Shown: positions 1 through 8,466 of the stretch, in pieces
How positions within the stretch are numbered: the first letter of the stretch is position 1
Layout of the letters: the number at the start of each line of letters is the position of its first letter
DNA from: Inhella sp.
Lineage (GTDB): Bacteria > Pseudomonadota > Gammaproteobacteria > Burkholderiales > Burkholderiaceae_C
Length of the DNA: 64,000 nucleotides
Assembly: GCF_027532025.1 (NCBI RefSeq)
Contig: NZ_JAPZSY010000003.1
Location: forward strand, 62,001-126,000
Direction: 5' to 3'
The notes under the pieces: generated by a model
The model's database searches: none
Told to the model about the DNA's origin: nothing
What the model saw: only the letters and a program-made list of their open reading frames with translations
Made by a program: the position numbers and the translations under genes

Positions 1-440
1 CTGATCAGTTGATGCACCGTGGCGGCATCGGGCTCGGTTTTCAGGCGCTCGCGCAACTCGCGGTCGCTGAGCATTTCGGCGATCTCGCCCAAGATTTCCA
101 GGTGCCGCTGGGTCGCGGCTTCAGGGACGAGCAGAAGGATGAGCAGGCTCACGGCCTCGTCGTCGGGCGCGTCGAACCCGATGGGCTGTTGGACGCGCAT
201 CACCGCAGCCAAGGGCGATTTCAAACCCTTGATGCGCCCGTGCGGGATGGCCACCCCATAGCCCAACCCGGTCGACCCCAAGCGCTCGCGCGCGAACAGG
301 TTGTCGGTGACCACCGCCCTGGACAGGCCGTGCAGGTTCTCGAAGAACAGGCCCGCCTGCTCGAACAGCCGCTTCTTGCTGGTGGCGTCCACGTTCAGCT
401 GCACATTGGCAGCGGGGAGCACGGCGGCGAGTCGGTTCAT
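1..440 (-). CDS. ptsN: PTS IIA-like nitrogen-regulatory protein PtsN (3' end cut by window)
   Basis: Reading leftwards from the ATG at 440 gives 146 codons before the window edge, so the C-terminus is missing. The frame shows the EIIA-Ntr signature with the phosphorylatable histidine in GVAIPHGR, preceded by ERLGSTGLGYG and followed by FDAPDDEAVSLLILLLVPE, as in E. coli PtsN. In that family the protein accepts phosphate from PtsP/NPr and controls potassium transport and stress responses by protein contacts in the cytoplasm. It lies 92 bp downstream of hpf on the same strand, the usual proteobacterial order, but a terminator stands between them. Identification is secure; only the missing end is unknown. 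Confidence 0.93.
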   Translation of the reverse strand, partial: MNRLAAVLPAANVQLNVDATSKKRLFEQAGLFFENLHGLSRAVVTDNLFARERLGSTGLGYGVAIPHGRIKGLKSPLAAVMRVQQPIGFDAPDDEAVSLLILLLVPEAATQRHLEILGEIAEMLSDRELRERLKTEPDAATVHQLI

Positions 441-484
441 GGGCGGGGCGTCGAGAACGATTGGAAATTATAGGAAGCGGCGCA

Positions 485-509
485 CAAAAAAGCGGCCCCA
501 AGGGCCGCT
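485..509 (-). terminator. Rho-independent terminator after hpf
   Basis: On the minus strand the arms AGCGGCCC and GGGCCGCT pair with a 3-nt loop (491-509) and run directly into a T tract (complement of 486-490). It lies between the hpf stop and ptsN start, so it should separate or attenuate ptsN expression from hpf. Confidence 0.75.
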
Positions 510-532
510 GCGGGGGGAATGCACCGCGTCGG

Positions 533-877
533 TCAGGATGCAGCGCCCACGTCCAGGCGCTTGGCCGCCTGGTGATGGTGGTCCTGCAGCATCTCCTTGT
601 GCCGACACACTTGCCGATCCAGCTTGTCCATCAGCTGGTCGATCGCGGCGTACAGGTCTTCGTGGGCCTGCTCGACAAAGATGTCCTTGCCCTTGACCCG
701 AACGGTGACTTCGGCTCGCTGCCGACGCTCCTTTTCCTTTTGCTTTTCCACGGTGAGGAGCACGTTGATGTCCACCACTTGGTCAAAGTGACGGGTCACT
801 CGGTCGAGCTTGGTCACCACGTATTCGCGCAGTGCCGGCGTCACGTCGAGATGATGGCCGCTGATCGTCAGGTTCAT
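533..877 (-). CDS. hpf: Ribosome hibernation-promoting factor
   Basis: A 114-residue protein beginning [20 protein letters not shown]. The start at 877 is chosen because a strong AAGGAGG-like Shine-Dalgarno lies just upstream; the open frame extends further, but that extension has no family resemblance. The fold is the short HPF/YfiA type: conserved start, basic [14 protein letters not shown] segment and the [17 protein letters not shown] helix. Family members bind the 30S decoding centre and promote 70S/100S dimers in stationary phase. The C-terminal dimerisation extension of long HPF is absent, matching the short gammaproteobacterial/betaproteobacterial form. It is followed by ptsN. The usual upstream neighbour rpoN is not present; corA diverges instead. 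Confidence 0.93.
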   Translation of the reverse strand: MNLTISGHHLDVTPALREYVVTKLDRVTRHFDQVVDINVLLTVEKQKEKERRQRAEVTVRVKGKDIFVEQAHEDLYAAIDQLMDKLDRQVCRHKEMLQDHHHQAAKRLDVGAAS

Positions 878-1332
878 AGAGCCTCCTTTCCAAGGCTGGG
901 GCAACAGACGCCGTTGCCGAACCTCCAAGGGTCCGGTGATGGCGCCAAGGGAGCGCTGGAGCCGGGCTGCCGCTCGGCCACGCGCCCTCCGTGGAAGCGG
1001 GGGGCGGTGGCAGGCCCGGTCAAAAGGCGGGCCGAGGGAAACGGGTCTCGGGGCAGCAAAGGAACTCCAAACGCACCCTGAGTGTGCCCACGGAGCGGGG
1101 CGCGGGCAAGCCACTTTTGCAGGGCTCCAGTAGGCATTTGTTCACGTTGTGAGCCCGGTCAAGGCAAGGCCATAATGACCCGTTTTCTGCATCGACAGGA
1201 GCCATCTTGGACAGCGACCACCCTCGGTGACCGCTTCCTTCGGCGTCTAGGAATTCCTGAGGCCCAAGGAGCGGATCCCCACCCCACCCAGCCTTTGGAA
1301 CCGCCCCACCGGGGCCCGCTTGCACGCCGACG
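878..1332. other. Divergent intergenic region hpf/corA (455 bp)
   Basis: No credible gene on either strand. It must hold the promoters of hpf (leftward) and corA (rightward). The hpf Shine-Dalgarno is at its left end. A possible corA promoter is listed separately. No rpoN remnant was recognised. Confidence 0.6.
1147..1176 (+). promoter_or_regulatory. Possible sigma-70 promoter for corA
   Basis: TTGTGA (1147-1152), an 18-bp spacer and CATAAT (1171-1176), about 155 bp upstream of the corA start. It is the best sigma-70-like pair seen in the region, judged by eye only. Confidence 0.35.
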
Positions 1333-2304
1333 ATGCTCAACATCTTCTCGATCGACAACGGCCGTTTGGCCGGCTTGGCCCCCGAGGCCTTTGATGCGCC
1401 CGATGCCGGGCAACTGCGCCCGATCTGGGTGGACCTGGAAGACCCGTCGCCCGACGACAAGGCTTGGGTGCTGAAGCACTTCGGGCTGTCGATCCCGGAG
1501 GACGCGGTGGACGATGACTTGGAAGAGTCGGCCCGCTTCTACGAAGAAGACGACGGGCAACTGCACATCCGATCCGACTTCTTGCGCCTGGACGAAGAGG
1601 GGGCCTCTCGCAACGTGCGCGTGGCCTTCATCTTGCACCGCAGGGTGCTGTTCAGCGTGCGCAAAGAAGAGCTGCCCGTGTTCCGCCTGCTGCGCATGCG
1701 GGCTCGGCGCACGCCCGCCTTGATCGACGACGCGAAGGACGTGCTGCTCAAGCTGTACGACGCCGACGCCGAATACAGCGCCGATGCGCTGGAAGGCATT
1801 TACGACGCCCTGAACGCCATCAGCGCCCGCGTGCTGAAAGAACAGGTGACCGACGAAGAAGCCGGCGAGGTGCTGACCGCCATCGCCCGCGAAGAAGACT
1901 TGAACGGCCGCATCCGTCGCAACGTGATGGACACGCGCCGCGCGCTGAGTTTCATGATGCGCAGCCGCATGCTCACGGCCGAGCAGTTCGAGGACTCGCG
2001 CCAGATCTTGCGCGACATCGACTCCCTGGACAGCCACACCGCGTTCTTGTTCGACAAGATCAACTTCTTGATGGACGCGACGGTCGGTTTCATCAACATC
2101 AACCAGAACAAGATCATCAAAATCTTCTCCGTGGCGTCGGTGGCCTTGCTGCCGCCCACGCTGATCGCCAGCGTGTACGGCATGAACTTCGACTTCATGC
2201 CGGAGTTGAAGTGGACGTACGGCTACCCGTTCGCCATCGGCCTGATGGTGGTGTCGGTGGCCGCCCCGTTCATTTACTTCAAGCGCAAGGGCTGGTTGCG
2301 GTGA
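1333..2304 (+). CDS. corA: CorA-family Mg2+/Co2+ transporter
   Basis: 323 residues with a large acidic N-terminal cytoplasmic domain and two C-terminal membrane helices. The diagnostic YGMN motif (GMN at about 283-285) lies at the end of TM1, which begins IIKIFSVASVALLPPTLIASV; TM2 is YPFAIGLMVVSVAAPFIYF, and the protein ends with the basic KRKGWLR tail typical of CorA. Family members form pentameric inner-membrane channels for Mg2+, sometimes Co2+ or Ni2+. The stop codon overlaps the GTG of the following HAD gene, so the two are translationally coupled. Confidence 0.93.
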   Translation: MLNIFSIDNGRLAGLAPEAFDAPDAGQLRPIWVDLEDPSPDDKAWVLKHFGLSIPEDAVDDDLEESARFYEEDDGQLHIRSDFLRLDEEGASRNVRVAFILHRRVLFSVRKEELPVFRLLRMRARRTPALIDDAKDVLLKLYDADAEYSADALEGIYDALNAISARVLKEQVTDEEAGEVLTAIAREEDLNGRIRRNVMDTRRALSFMMRSRMLTAEQFEDSRQILRDIDSLDSHTAFLFDKINFLMDATVGFININQNKIIKIFSVASVALLPPTLIASVYGMNFDFMPELKWTYGYPFAIGLMVVSVAAPFIYFKRKGWLR

Positions 2305-2996
2305 AGGTTCGCGCCTTCACGCTGGACCTGGACGACACCCTGTGGCCGATCTGGCCCGTGATCGAGCGGGCCGAGGTGGAGCTGCACGGCTGGCTGCAGC
2401 GCCACGCCCCGCGCACGGCGGCGATGTTCGACGTGCCCGGCCTGCGCCAGCTGCGCGACGCAGTGACCGCGGAGTTCCCCGAACAAGCCCACGACTTCTC
2501 GTGGCTGCGCCAGCGCGCCATCGAGCAGGCACTCGCGGCAGCGGGCGATGCGCCCGCGCTGGCGTTGCCGGCCTTCCAGCATTTCTTCCACTGGCGCCAA
2601 CAGGTGGTGTTGTTCGACGATGCGGCCGCTGCCCTGTCGGCGCTGAGCGCGCGCGGGCCGATCCTGGCCCTGACCAACGGCAACGCCGACCTGCACGCCG
2701 TGGGGCTGGACCGGTTCTTCGTCGGCATCCTCAGCGCGCGAGCCTTTGGGCGCGGCAAACCGCACACCGACTTCTTTCACGCGGGCTGCAGCCAGTTGGG
2801 CGTTCCGCCTGCCGAAGTGCTGCACATCGGCGACGACTGGCGGCTGGACATCGAAGGCGCGCACCACGCGGGCCAGCCCAGCGCCTGGGTGCACCGGGGG
2901 CACACCGCCGCCAGGCCGGCGGACACGCCGATCCGCCCGTGGTTCGAGGGCGCGACGCTGGCCGCGTTGGTCAGTGCGCTCGAAGCCGCTTCTTGA
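2301..2996 (+). CDS. HAD-superfamily hydrolase
   Basis: 231 residues starting at a GTG that overlaps the corA stop (GTGA). HAD motif I is FTLDLDDTLW (nucleophile Asp and acid/base Asp), motif II is LALTNGN, motif III is the Lys in GRGKPHTDFF and motif IV is HIGDDWRLDIEGA. The all-helical segment between motifs I and II is a C1-type cap. This fits a phosphoglycolate phosphatase/YjjG-like small-molecule phosphatase; the substrate cannot be read from sequence. The 3' end overlaps the end of the convergent NTF2-like gene by 26 bp. Confidence 0.85.
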   Translation: MKVRAFTLDLDDTLWPIWPVIERAEVELHGWLQRHAPRTAAMFDVPGLRQLRDAVTAEFPEQAHDFSWLRQRAIEQALAAAGDAPALALPAFQHFFHWRQQVVLFDDAAAALSALSARGPILALTNGNADLHAVGLDRFFVGILSARAFGRGKPHTDFFHAGCSQLGVPPAEVLHIGDDWRLDIEGAHHAGQPSAWVHRGHTAARPADTPIRPWFEGATLAALVSALEAAS

Positions 2997-3387
2997 GCAG
3001 CCGCAGCACCGAGCCCAGCACGGGCAGCTTTTCCCAAAGTTCTTCGGCGGCGTCCCAGTAGTCGCGGTGGTATTGCACCTTGCCATCGGGGGCGAAGCGC
3101 ACATGGCTGCTGCCGTGGATGAGCATGGGGCGGCCTCGCGCGACGAAGTGGAAGTCCCACGTCAAGAAACCCTGATCGCCTTGCTCGAAAGCGTCGCGCA
3201 CGACGAAACGCGGCGCCTCCACGCTCTCGAACATGTGGGCAAAGATGCGCTGCACGGCCGCCAGGCCGCGCACCTCGTTGAACGGGTCGCGGAAGAAGGC
3301 TTGGTCGGCGTACAGCTCGCCCATGCGCGCCACGTCGCCGGGCTGCAGGGCTTCGAAGTAGGCGCGCACGGCCTGAACGCGACTCAC
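2971..3387 (-). CDS. NTF2-like (SnoaL-type) protein, last gene of the lipid/photo-oxidation operon
   Basis: 138 residues from a GTG at 3387 that overlaps the stop of the upstream SDR gene (GTGA). It has the alpha+beta cone pattern of NTF2-like proteins: an N-terminal helix, YADQAFFRDPFNEVRG, then strands ending HVRFAPDGKVQYHRDYWDAAEEL. Such proteins serve as isomerases, dehydratases or lipid-binding subunits. Position as the ninth gene of an operon for membrane-lipid modification suggests a hydrophobic substrate, which is inference. It carries no signal peptide. Confidence 0.8.
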   Translation of the reverse strand: MSRVQAVRAYFEALQPGDVARMGELYADQAFFRDPFNEVRGLAAVQRIFAHMFESVEAPRFVVRDAFEQGDQGFLTWDFHFVARGRPMLIHGSSHVRFAPDGKVQYHRDYWDAAEELWEKLPVLGSVLRLLKKRLRAH

Positions 3388-4169
3388 AGCCCCGTACCCT
3401 TGCGCACCAGGGCAAAGTAGGCCCGCGCCGGCATCCAGCGCAAGGCCTTGACGAGGCGCGTGAAGCGCTTGGGGAAATGGATTTCAAAGTCGCCTGCGGC
3501 GTAGCCGTCGAGCATGGCCTGCGCGGCCTGCTCGGGGGTTTGCAGCGCCGGCATGGTGAAGTCGTTTTGCGCCGTGAGCGGGGTGGCCACGAAGCCCGGG
3601 TTGACCACGCTAACGGCCAGGCCCTTGGGCTGCAGGTCGAGGTAGAGCACTTCGGCCAAGTTGATGAGGGCCGCCTTGGACGGCCCATAGGCCAAGGCCT
3701 TGGGCAAGCCACGGTAACCGGCCACGCTGCTGACAAGGCTGAGGTGCCCGCCGCGCCCTTGCTCGCACTGCGCCAGCAATTGCGGCAGCACGGCATCCAG
3801 CAAATTCAAAGCGCCCAGGTAGTTGACGCGCAGCTGGTCGGTGGCGTTGGTCAAGTCGAAGGCTTCGGCCCGCATGGGGCTGTAGGTGCCGGCGCAGAAC
3901 AGCACGAAGTCCAGCCCGCCTTGGCGCGCCACCAGGGCACGGGCTGCGGCGCGCAAGCTGGCGGGGTCGCCCACATCGACCGGCAAGGCCAGGCTGCCCG
4001 GGTGCTCGTCGACGAAGGCTTGCAGCTTGTCGGCGCTGCGCGCGCTGACGGCCACGCGTGCGCCAGCGGCATGCAGGGCGTGGGCCAGCGCGGCGCCGAT
4101 GCCGGTGCTGGCGCCGAGCAGCCACACGGTCTTGCCGCGCCAGTCGGTGATCTTCGGGTTCAAAGGCAT
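3384..4169 (-). CDS. Short-chain dehydrogenase/reductase
   Basis: 261 residues. The Rossmann motif is GASTGIGAALA after KTVWLL, the NAD(P) adenine region has the SARS segment, and the catalytic part has Ser in LVSSVAG and YGPSKAAL (Tyr-x-x-x-Lys). This is a classical SDR, NADP preference likely from the Arg after SA. It lies 9 bp after the DUF3833 gene and overlaps the next gene by 4 bp. Related SDRs occur in operons with cyclopropane-fatty-acid-synthase paralogs in other bacteria; here it probably reduces or oxidises a lipid or aldehyde intermediate (inference). Confidence 0.87.
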   Translation of the reverse strand: MPLNPKITDWRGKTVWLLGASTGIGAALAHALHAAGARVAVSARSADKLQAFVDEHPGSLALPVDVGDPASLRAAARALVARQGGLDFVLFCAGTYSPMRAEAFDLTNATDQLRVNYLGALNLLDAVLPQLLAQCEQGRGGHLSLVSSVAGYRGLPKALAYGPSKAALINLAEVLYLDLQPKGLAVSVVNPGFVATPLTAQNDFTMPALQTPEQAAQAMLDGYAAGDFEIHFPKRFTRLVKALRWMPARAYFALVRKGTGL

Positions 4170-4178
4170 GGGGAGGGT

Positions 4179-4700
4179 TCAGGGTTTGGTGAACGACAAA
4201 GTGACCTCGCCCAAGCGGACGCCGAACTTGCTCATCGTGGCCTTGTTGAGCATGACGCGCTCGTCCACCAGCCACATCCAGTCGTCGAACTGCACGTCGT
4301 AGGTGGTGTCGTCCACCTTCAGGCGCAGGGTGTAGGCCCAGCGCAGGGCATTGCCCGCAGCCTGACCTTGGGCCTCGCCGATGACGTCGTCGGCCCGGCC
4401 GGTGTAGCGCCCCTGGCCGTGGTGGGTGATGCGCCACACGCGACGCTCCTGGGCGCCGTCGCTGTAGACGAAGTCCTCCTCCAGCACCCCCTCGTCGCCC
4501 TTCCAGGTGCCCAGCAGCTTGACCACGAAGCGGCGCTTGACGGCGCCGCTGCGGTCGGTGAAGACGCCGTGCGCCGTCATGGGGCCGTTGAAGTACTGGC
4601 GGAGATCCAGCACCGGCTTTTCGGCGGCGTACTGCTCGACCGAGGGGCTGGCGCAGGCGGCCAGCAAAGGCAGGCCCAACAGGGCCCATCGGCGGTTCAT
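4179..4700 (-). CDS. DUF3833-family outer-envelope lipoprotein
   Basis: 173 residues starting MNRRWALLGLPLLAACASP: a short lipoprotein signal with lipobox LAAC, so Cys16 should be lipidated. The rest matches the DUF3833 pattern (LDLRQYFNGPMTAHGVFTDR, VLEEDFVYSDGAQERRVWRI, DDWMWLVDERVMLNKA). The family is a lipocalin-like domain of unknown function almost always found beside MFS, CFA-synthase and SDR genes, as here. The start overlaps the MFS stop by 4 bp. A role in holding or moving a modified lipid at the membrane is plausible but inferred. Confidence 0.85.
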   Translation of the reverse strand: MNRRWALLGLPLLAACASPSVEQYAAEKPVLDLRQYFNGPMTAHGVFTDRSGAVKRRFVVKLLGTWKGDEGVLEEDFVYSDGAQERRVWRITHHGQGRYTGRADDVIGEAQGQAAGNALRWAYTLRLKVDDTTYDVQFDDWMWLVDERVMLNKATMSKFGVRLGEVTLSFTKP

Positions 4701-5941
4701 GGGTGTGTCTCCAGCGAGGAGCGGCCCTGACCGGCCGCGAAAAACGTCCACAACAGGGCCATGGCCCCGACTTTGAGCACGCAAGGCAGCCAGGCGTACA
4801 CCTGGGCCAGCGCCTGCAAGGAGCCCTCGTCGCGGGCGCCTTCTTGGTAGCCCAGGGCCTGCAGCAGCGGCAGGGCCAAGCCGGCGGCCAAGGCCAGGTT
4901 GAGCTTGCTCATGCCGTTCCACCAGCCGAAAAAAGCGCCTTCGGCACGGCCGGCTAAGCCGGCGTTCTGCACGACCCGCGCCAGCATGGCGGCGGGGATG
5001 GCCAAGTCGGCCCCCACCGCCACGCCGCTGGCCAAACAAACGAGCAGGAAGGGCATCACATCGCCCGCGCCCAGGGACCCCGCCCAAACGAAGCTGATCA
5101 CCGCCAGGCCCATGCCCAAGAGCCACGAGCGCGCCTGACCCCAACGGGCCACGGCGCGCAGCCACAGCGGCATGGAAACGGCCGCGGCCGCGAAGTAGGC
5201 GACCAAGAACATCGCCTCCTTCTCGGGGGCTTGCAGCACGTCGCGCACGTAGAACAGGAGCACGGTGGCCGGGATGGCGGCCGCGATGCCGTTGACGGCG
5301 TACACCGCCAGCAGCTTGCGAAACGCGGGCGTGCGCCAGGCCAAGGCCCAGCGCGTGGACTGGCGGGGCGGGGCCGGCGGCGCGGCCAAGCTCCACAGCA
5401 GCGCCAGCCCCAAGGCCAGGGTGATGGCCAATGCCAGGGTGGTGATGGGCCACCCCGCTTGGCTCATGAGCACGCTGGCCAGCAACACCCCCAGCAGAGC
5501 AGACCCTTCGCGCCAAGCCACGATGCGGGTTTGGGCCGTGGCATTGCCCCCGAGCCGTGCGCCCCAGGCTTGGTGGCTGATGGCCAGCACGCTGTAGGCG
5601 GTGTAGCCGAGCACCAGCATGGCACCGGCCCAAGCCAGGAGGGCGGGACCGCGAACGGCGGCCGGCGGGAAGAACAGCCCTGCAAACGCCAGCAGCATGA
5701 CGACACCGGCCACGCCAAGCACGGGCACCAGCCAGGACCGGCGGGACAGCCAGGCGTCGGCCGCCCGCCCGATGAAGGGGTCCAACGCGGCATCCACCAA
5801 TCGGGCGAACAGCAAGAGCGCGCCCAACTGCGCCAGGGGCACGGCAAAGGCCTGGGCGTAATAGGCCGGCAGGCTCACATAAAGCGGCAGCGCCACGAAG
5901 GCCAGGGGCAGCCCCAAGGCGCCGTAGCGCCAGCCGCTCAT
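4697..5941 (-). CDS. MFS carrier of the GPH/MelB-like type
   Basis: 414 residues with about twelve hydrophobic segments. The first half carries the loop FARLVDAALDPFIGRAADAW, which resembles the MelB-type motif R-x-x-D-x-x-x-D-P-x-x-G. GPH carriers move sugars or sugar-like solutes with cations, but the members encoded beside CFA-synthase paralogs have no known substrate. It overlaps both neighbours by 4 bp, so it is an obligate part of the operon. Export or flipping of a lipid product is one possibility; substrate import is another. Confidence 0.83.
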   Translation of the reverse strand: MSGWRYGALGLPLAFVALPLYVSLPAYYAQAFAVPLAQLGALLLFARLVDAALDPFIGRAADAWLSRRSWLVPVLGVAGVVMLLAFAGLFFPPAAVRGPALLAWAGAMLVLGYTAYSVLAISHQAWGARLGGNATAQTRIVAWREGSALLGVLLASVLMSQAGWPITTLALAITLALGLALLWSLAAPPAPPRQSTRWALAWRTPAFRKLLAVYAVNGIAAAIPATVLLFYVRDVLQAPEKEAMFLVAYFAAAAVSMPLWLRAVARWGQARSWLLGMGLAVISFVWAGSLGAGDVMPFLLVCLASGVAVGADLAIPAAMLARVVQNAGLAGRAEGAFFGWWNGMSKLNLALAAGLALPLLQALGYQEGARDEGSLQALAQVYAWLPCVLKVGAMALLWTFFAAGQGRSSLETHP

Positions 5942-6495
5942 CCCCGCTCTCCCAACAACTGCTCACGCAGGGCCAGCTCGGAGGTTTGCGGGCTGAGCCA
6001 GATGCCGAAGAACCAGCGGCTGCCCTCGGCGTCCAGTTGGGCGGGCCGAGGCTGTCCGTTGAACCAGAAGCGGGCGGGCTCGCCAGGGGCGTAGCGACCC
6101 ACAAGACGGTCGTTTTCGGCCACGTCCGGGAAGGCGGCGGTCATGGCTGCCAACCAGGCCTTGGCCTTGGGCTCCGCGATCTCCCCCTGGCGCCGCATTT
6201 CCTTGAGCGAACGCTCGGCAATGAGCGGGCCCTTGAGGCTGCGCGCGTAGGTCAGCTCCAGGGCCAGCGTGTGCCGGGTCCAGTCGGGACCGATGGGCTC
6301 GGGCGACCAGAGCTTGATGTCGTACACACGCAGGCCCAAGAAGCGCAAGCGCCCCTGGCCGCGCGCCTGCATGCCCGCCAACTCGGCCGGGACGGCGGTG
6401 GCGCCCTGGGCCCAGGCGAGCCCTGGCACGGCCATCAGCGCGGCAGCCGCGCCGATCCAAGCCCTACGGCTTGCGCAAGGTGAATTGCATGACAT
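5938..6495 (-). CDS. Chalcone isomerase-like exported protein
   Basis: 185 residues from an ATG inside the end of the CFA-synthase-like gene (32-bp overlap). The N-terminus has Arg-Arg followed by a hydrophobic stretch ending LAWA, a Sec-type signal peptide. The mature part starts with GQGRLRFLGLRVYDIKLW, the hallmark of the bacterial chalcone-isomerase-like family, and ends with the FWFNGQPRP and WFFGIWLSPQT segments. Bacterial members are not flavonoid enzymes; the fold also binds fatty acids, which suits this operon. Exact function unknown. Confidence 0.82.
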   Translation of the reverse strand: MSCNSPCASRRAWIGAAAALMAVPGLAWAQGATAVPAELAGMQARGQGRLRFLGLRVYDIKLWSPEPIGPDWTRHTLALELTYARSLKGPLIAERSLKEMRRQGEIAEPKAKAWLAAMTAAFPDVAENDRLVGRYAPGEPARFWFNGQPRPAQLDAEGSRWFFGIWLSPQTSELALREQLLGERG

Positions 6496-7693
6496 CGGTG
6501 TTCCCCGTGGCAAAGGCGGCCTCGCAGTAGGCCAAATAAAACTCCCACATGCGGACGAAGCGCTCGTCAAAGCCTTGTTCCCGCACCTGCGGCTCGTGGC
6601 GCAAAAAGGCCTCACGCCAGCGCTTGAGCGTTTCGGCGTAATCGGCGCCGAACGAGAAAGCACGCTCGACCACCAGGCCCGCCCGCTCGGCGGCTTGCCG
6701 GAAAGCGCTGGGGCTGGGCAGCAAGCCACCCGGGAAGATGTACTGCTGGATGAAGTCGGTGGAGCGGCGGTAGCGCGCCCACAGCTCGTCGCGGATGGTG
6801 ATGGTCTGGATGCAGGCGCGCCCCCCCGACTTGAGCTGGCGGGCCACCGTCTCGAAATAGGCGGGCCAGTAGGCCTCGCCCACGGCTTCGAACATCTCGA
6901 TGGAGACCAGGCCGTCGTACGGCTGCGCGGCTTGGTGGTCGCGGTAGTCCTGCAGGCGCAGATCGGCCTGTTCGTGCAGGCCGGCCGCATGCAAGCGCCC
7001 TTGGGCGTAGGCCAGTTGCTCGTCGCTCAAGGTCAGGCCGGTGGCGCGCACCCCGAGGTCGCGGGTGGCCATCTCAGCGATGGCGCCCCAGCCGCAGCCG
7101 ATTTCGAGCAGACGCTGGCCGGGTTGCAGGCCCAGCTCGTCGAGCGCGCGGCGCATCTTGGCGTTTTGGGCCTCCGTGAGCGACATGTCGCGCCCTTGCG
7201 AGAACCAGGCGCTGCTGTAGTTCATGCTGGGGTCCAGCCACAGCGTGTAGAACGGGTTGCCCAGGTCGTAGTGGGCGACGATGTTCTTGCGGCTGCCGCT
7301 GCGCGTGTTGCGGTTGAGCCAGTGTTTGACGCGGTAAGCCAGCGCCCCCCACCAGGTGCCGTATATGACGGATTCGAGCTCCTGGCGGTTGCGCAGGAAC
7401 AAGGTCAGCAAGGTGGCCAGATCGGGGCTGCTCCAGTGGCCCTGGATGTAGCTCTCGGCGAAGCCAATGTCGCCCTTCTTGAGCGTGGCCTCGGCCAAGG
7501 CCCAGTCTTTGATGCGGATGGCGGCACGCTCGCCCTCGGCCACGCCCACGTGGGCGGTGCTGCCATCGGGCAGTTGCAGGTCCAGGCTGCCATGGCGCAG
7601 GCGGTGCAGCAGCGCAAAGACGGCGCGCACGGCATGCGGCGCGTCGGCCGGAGCCTCCAAGGCGGGGCGCAGGGTGTCGGAGGTGGTGCTCAT
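6464..7693 (-). CDS. Cyclopropane-fatty-acyl-phospholipid synthase-family methyltransferase
   Basis: 409 residues starting MSTTSDTLRPALEAP, chosen because it overlaps the DUF1365 stop by 4 bp. The SAM-binding motif is LLEIGCGWG (about 196-203), preceded by VAHYDLGNPFY and followed by LVSIEMFEAVGE and the IFPGGLLPS loop, all typical of the CFA synthase family. The reaction is transfer of a methyl(ene) group from SAM to the double bond of a membrane phospholipid acyl chain. Paralogs next to FAD-oxidoreductase/DUF1365 genes may make methylated or furan-type fatty acids rather than cyclopropanes, so I give no gene symbol. Confidence 0.88.
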   Translation of the reverse strand: MSTTSDTLRPALEAPADAPHAVRAVFALLHRLRHGSLDLQLPDGSTAHVGVAEGERAAIRIKDWALAEATLKKGDIGFAESYIQGHWSSPDLATLLTLFLRNRQELESVIYGTWWGALAYRVKHWLNRNTRSGSRKNIVAHYDLGNPFYTLWLDPSMNYSSAWFSQGRDMSLTEAQNAKMRRALDELGLQPGQRLLEIGCGWGAIAEMATRDLGVRATGLTLSDEQLAYAQGRLHAAGLHEQADLRLQDYRDHQAAQPYDGLVSIEMFEAVGEAYWPAYFETVARQLKSGGRACIQTITIRDELWARYRRSTDFIQQYIFPGGLLPSPSAFRQAAERAGLVVERAFSFGADYAETLKRWREAFLRHEPQVREQGFDERFVRMWEFYLAYCEAAFATGNTDVMQFTLRKP

Positions 7694-8466
7694 GGGGTGG
7701 ACCGTGTGACAGATTGGAGGGGAGGCTCGGGCTTGCTGAACCAGGGCACGCGCTTGAGCCACAGACCCAAGGCTTGCCAATGGATGCGGGCCACGACCAT
7801 CAGGCTGTGCAAAGGCTGGGCCCAGGCGACGCGGCGCAAGGCCGCGGCCGTCAAGGGTTCCAGCGTGCCGGAAAGGGAGGTTTCGATCAAAGGCCGCCCG
7901 GCGTCGTCGTCGAGATCCACGCGGGCCAGCAGGCGGGGCTGCTCGCCCCAGCGGTGAAAGAACCGGAAGCGATAACGCCCGGCCACTTCGGCAAAAGGCG
8001 AGACGTGGAACACCTTGCGGGCCTGCAAGGTGGCACCGGTGCGCAAGCCCGGCCCTTGCAGCAAGTAAGCGTGTCGCTCGCCGAAGGTGTTGTGCACCTC
8101 GGCCACCACGGCGGCGGTGCTGCCGTCGGCGCGTTCGCAAAACCAAAAGCTGACGGGCTTGAAGGCATGACCCAGCACCCTGGGAAAGCACTGCAACCAG
8201 ACCTCGCCATCGGCGTCGCGCACACCCTCGCGGGCGAGCAGCGCTTCCAGCCAAGCCAGGGCATCGGGGCCGCCGTCGCCGTGGTCGGCGTCGTGGAACG
8301 ACATCCAGCCCCAGCGATTGCGGGGCAAGGCGGGATGGGGCTGCGCCCGCAAGGTGCGCATGGGCAGCATCAGGAAGCAGCTGGCGTAGGCAAAGCCATG
8401 GCGGCGCGGCGCCAGGCGCTGGTGGCGCACCGGGCCGCGGCCCAACCAGGCGGTCGCCAGGCTCAT
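7690..8466 (-). CDS. DUF1365-family protein
   Basis: 258 residues. It matches DUF1365: N-terminal VRHQRLAPRRHGFAYASCFLMLP, then WGWMSFHDADHGDG, CFPRVLGHAFKPVSFWFCERADG and VAEVHNTFGERHAYLL. The family has no established activity but nearly always stands between an FAD-dependent oxidoreductase and a CFA-synthase paralog, exactly the order here, with 4-bp overlaps on both sides. Conserved His/Asp residues (SFHDADHGDG, NPVSFWF-like) hint at metal or substrate contacts; that is inference. Confidence 0.88.
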   Translation of the reverse strand: MSLATAWLGRGPVRHQRLAPRRHGFAYASCFLMLPMRTLRAQPHPALPRNRWGWMSFHDADHGDGGPDALAWLEALLAREGVRDADGEVWLQCFPRVLGHAFKPVSFWFCERADGSTAAVVAEVHNTFGERHAYLLQGPGLRTGATLQARKVFHVSPFAEVAGRYRFRFFHRWGEQPRLLARVDLDDDAGRPLIETSLSGTLEPLTAAALRRVAWAQPLHSLMVVARIHWQALGLWLKRVPWFSKPEPPLQSVTRSTP

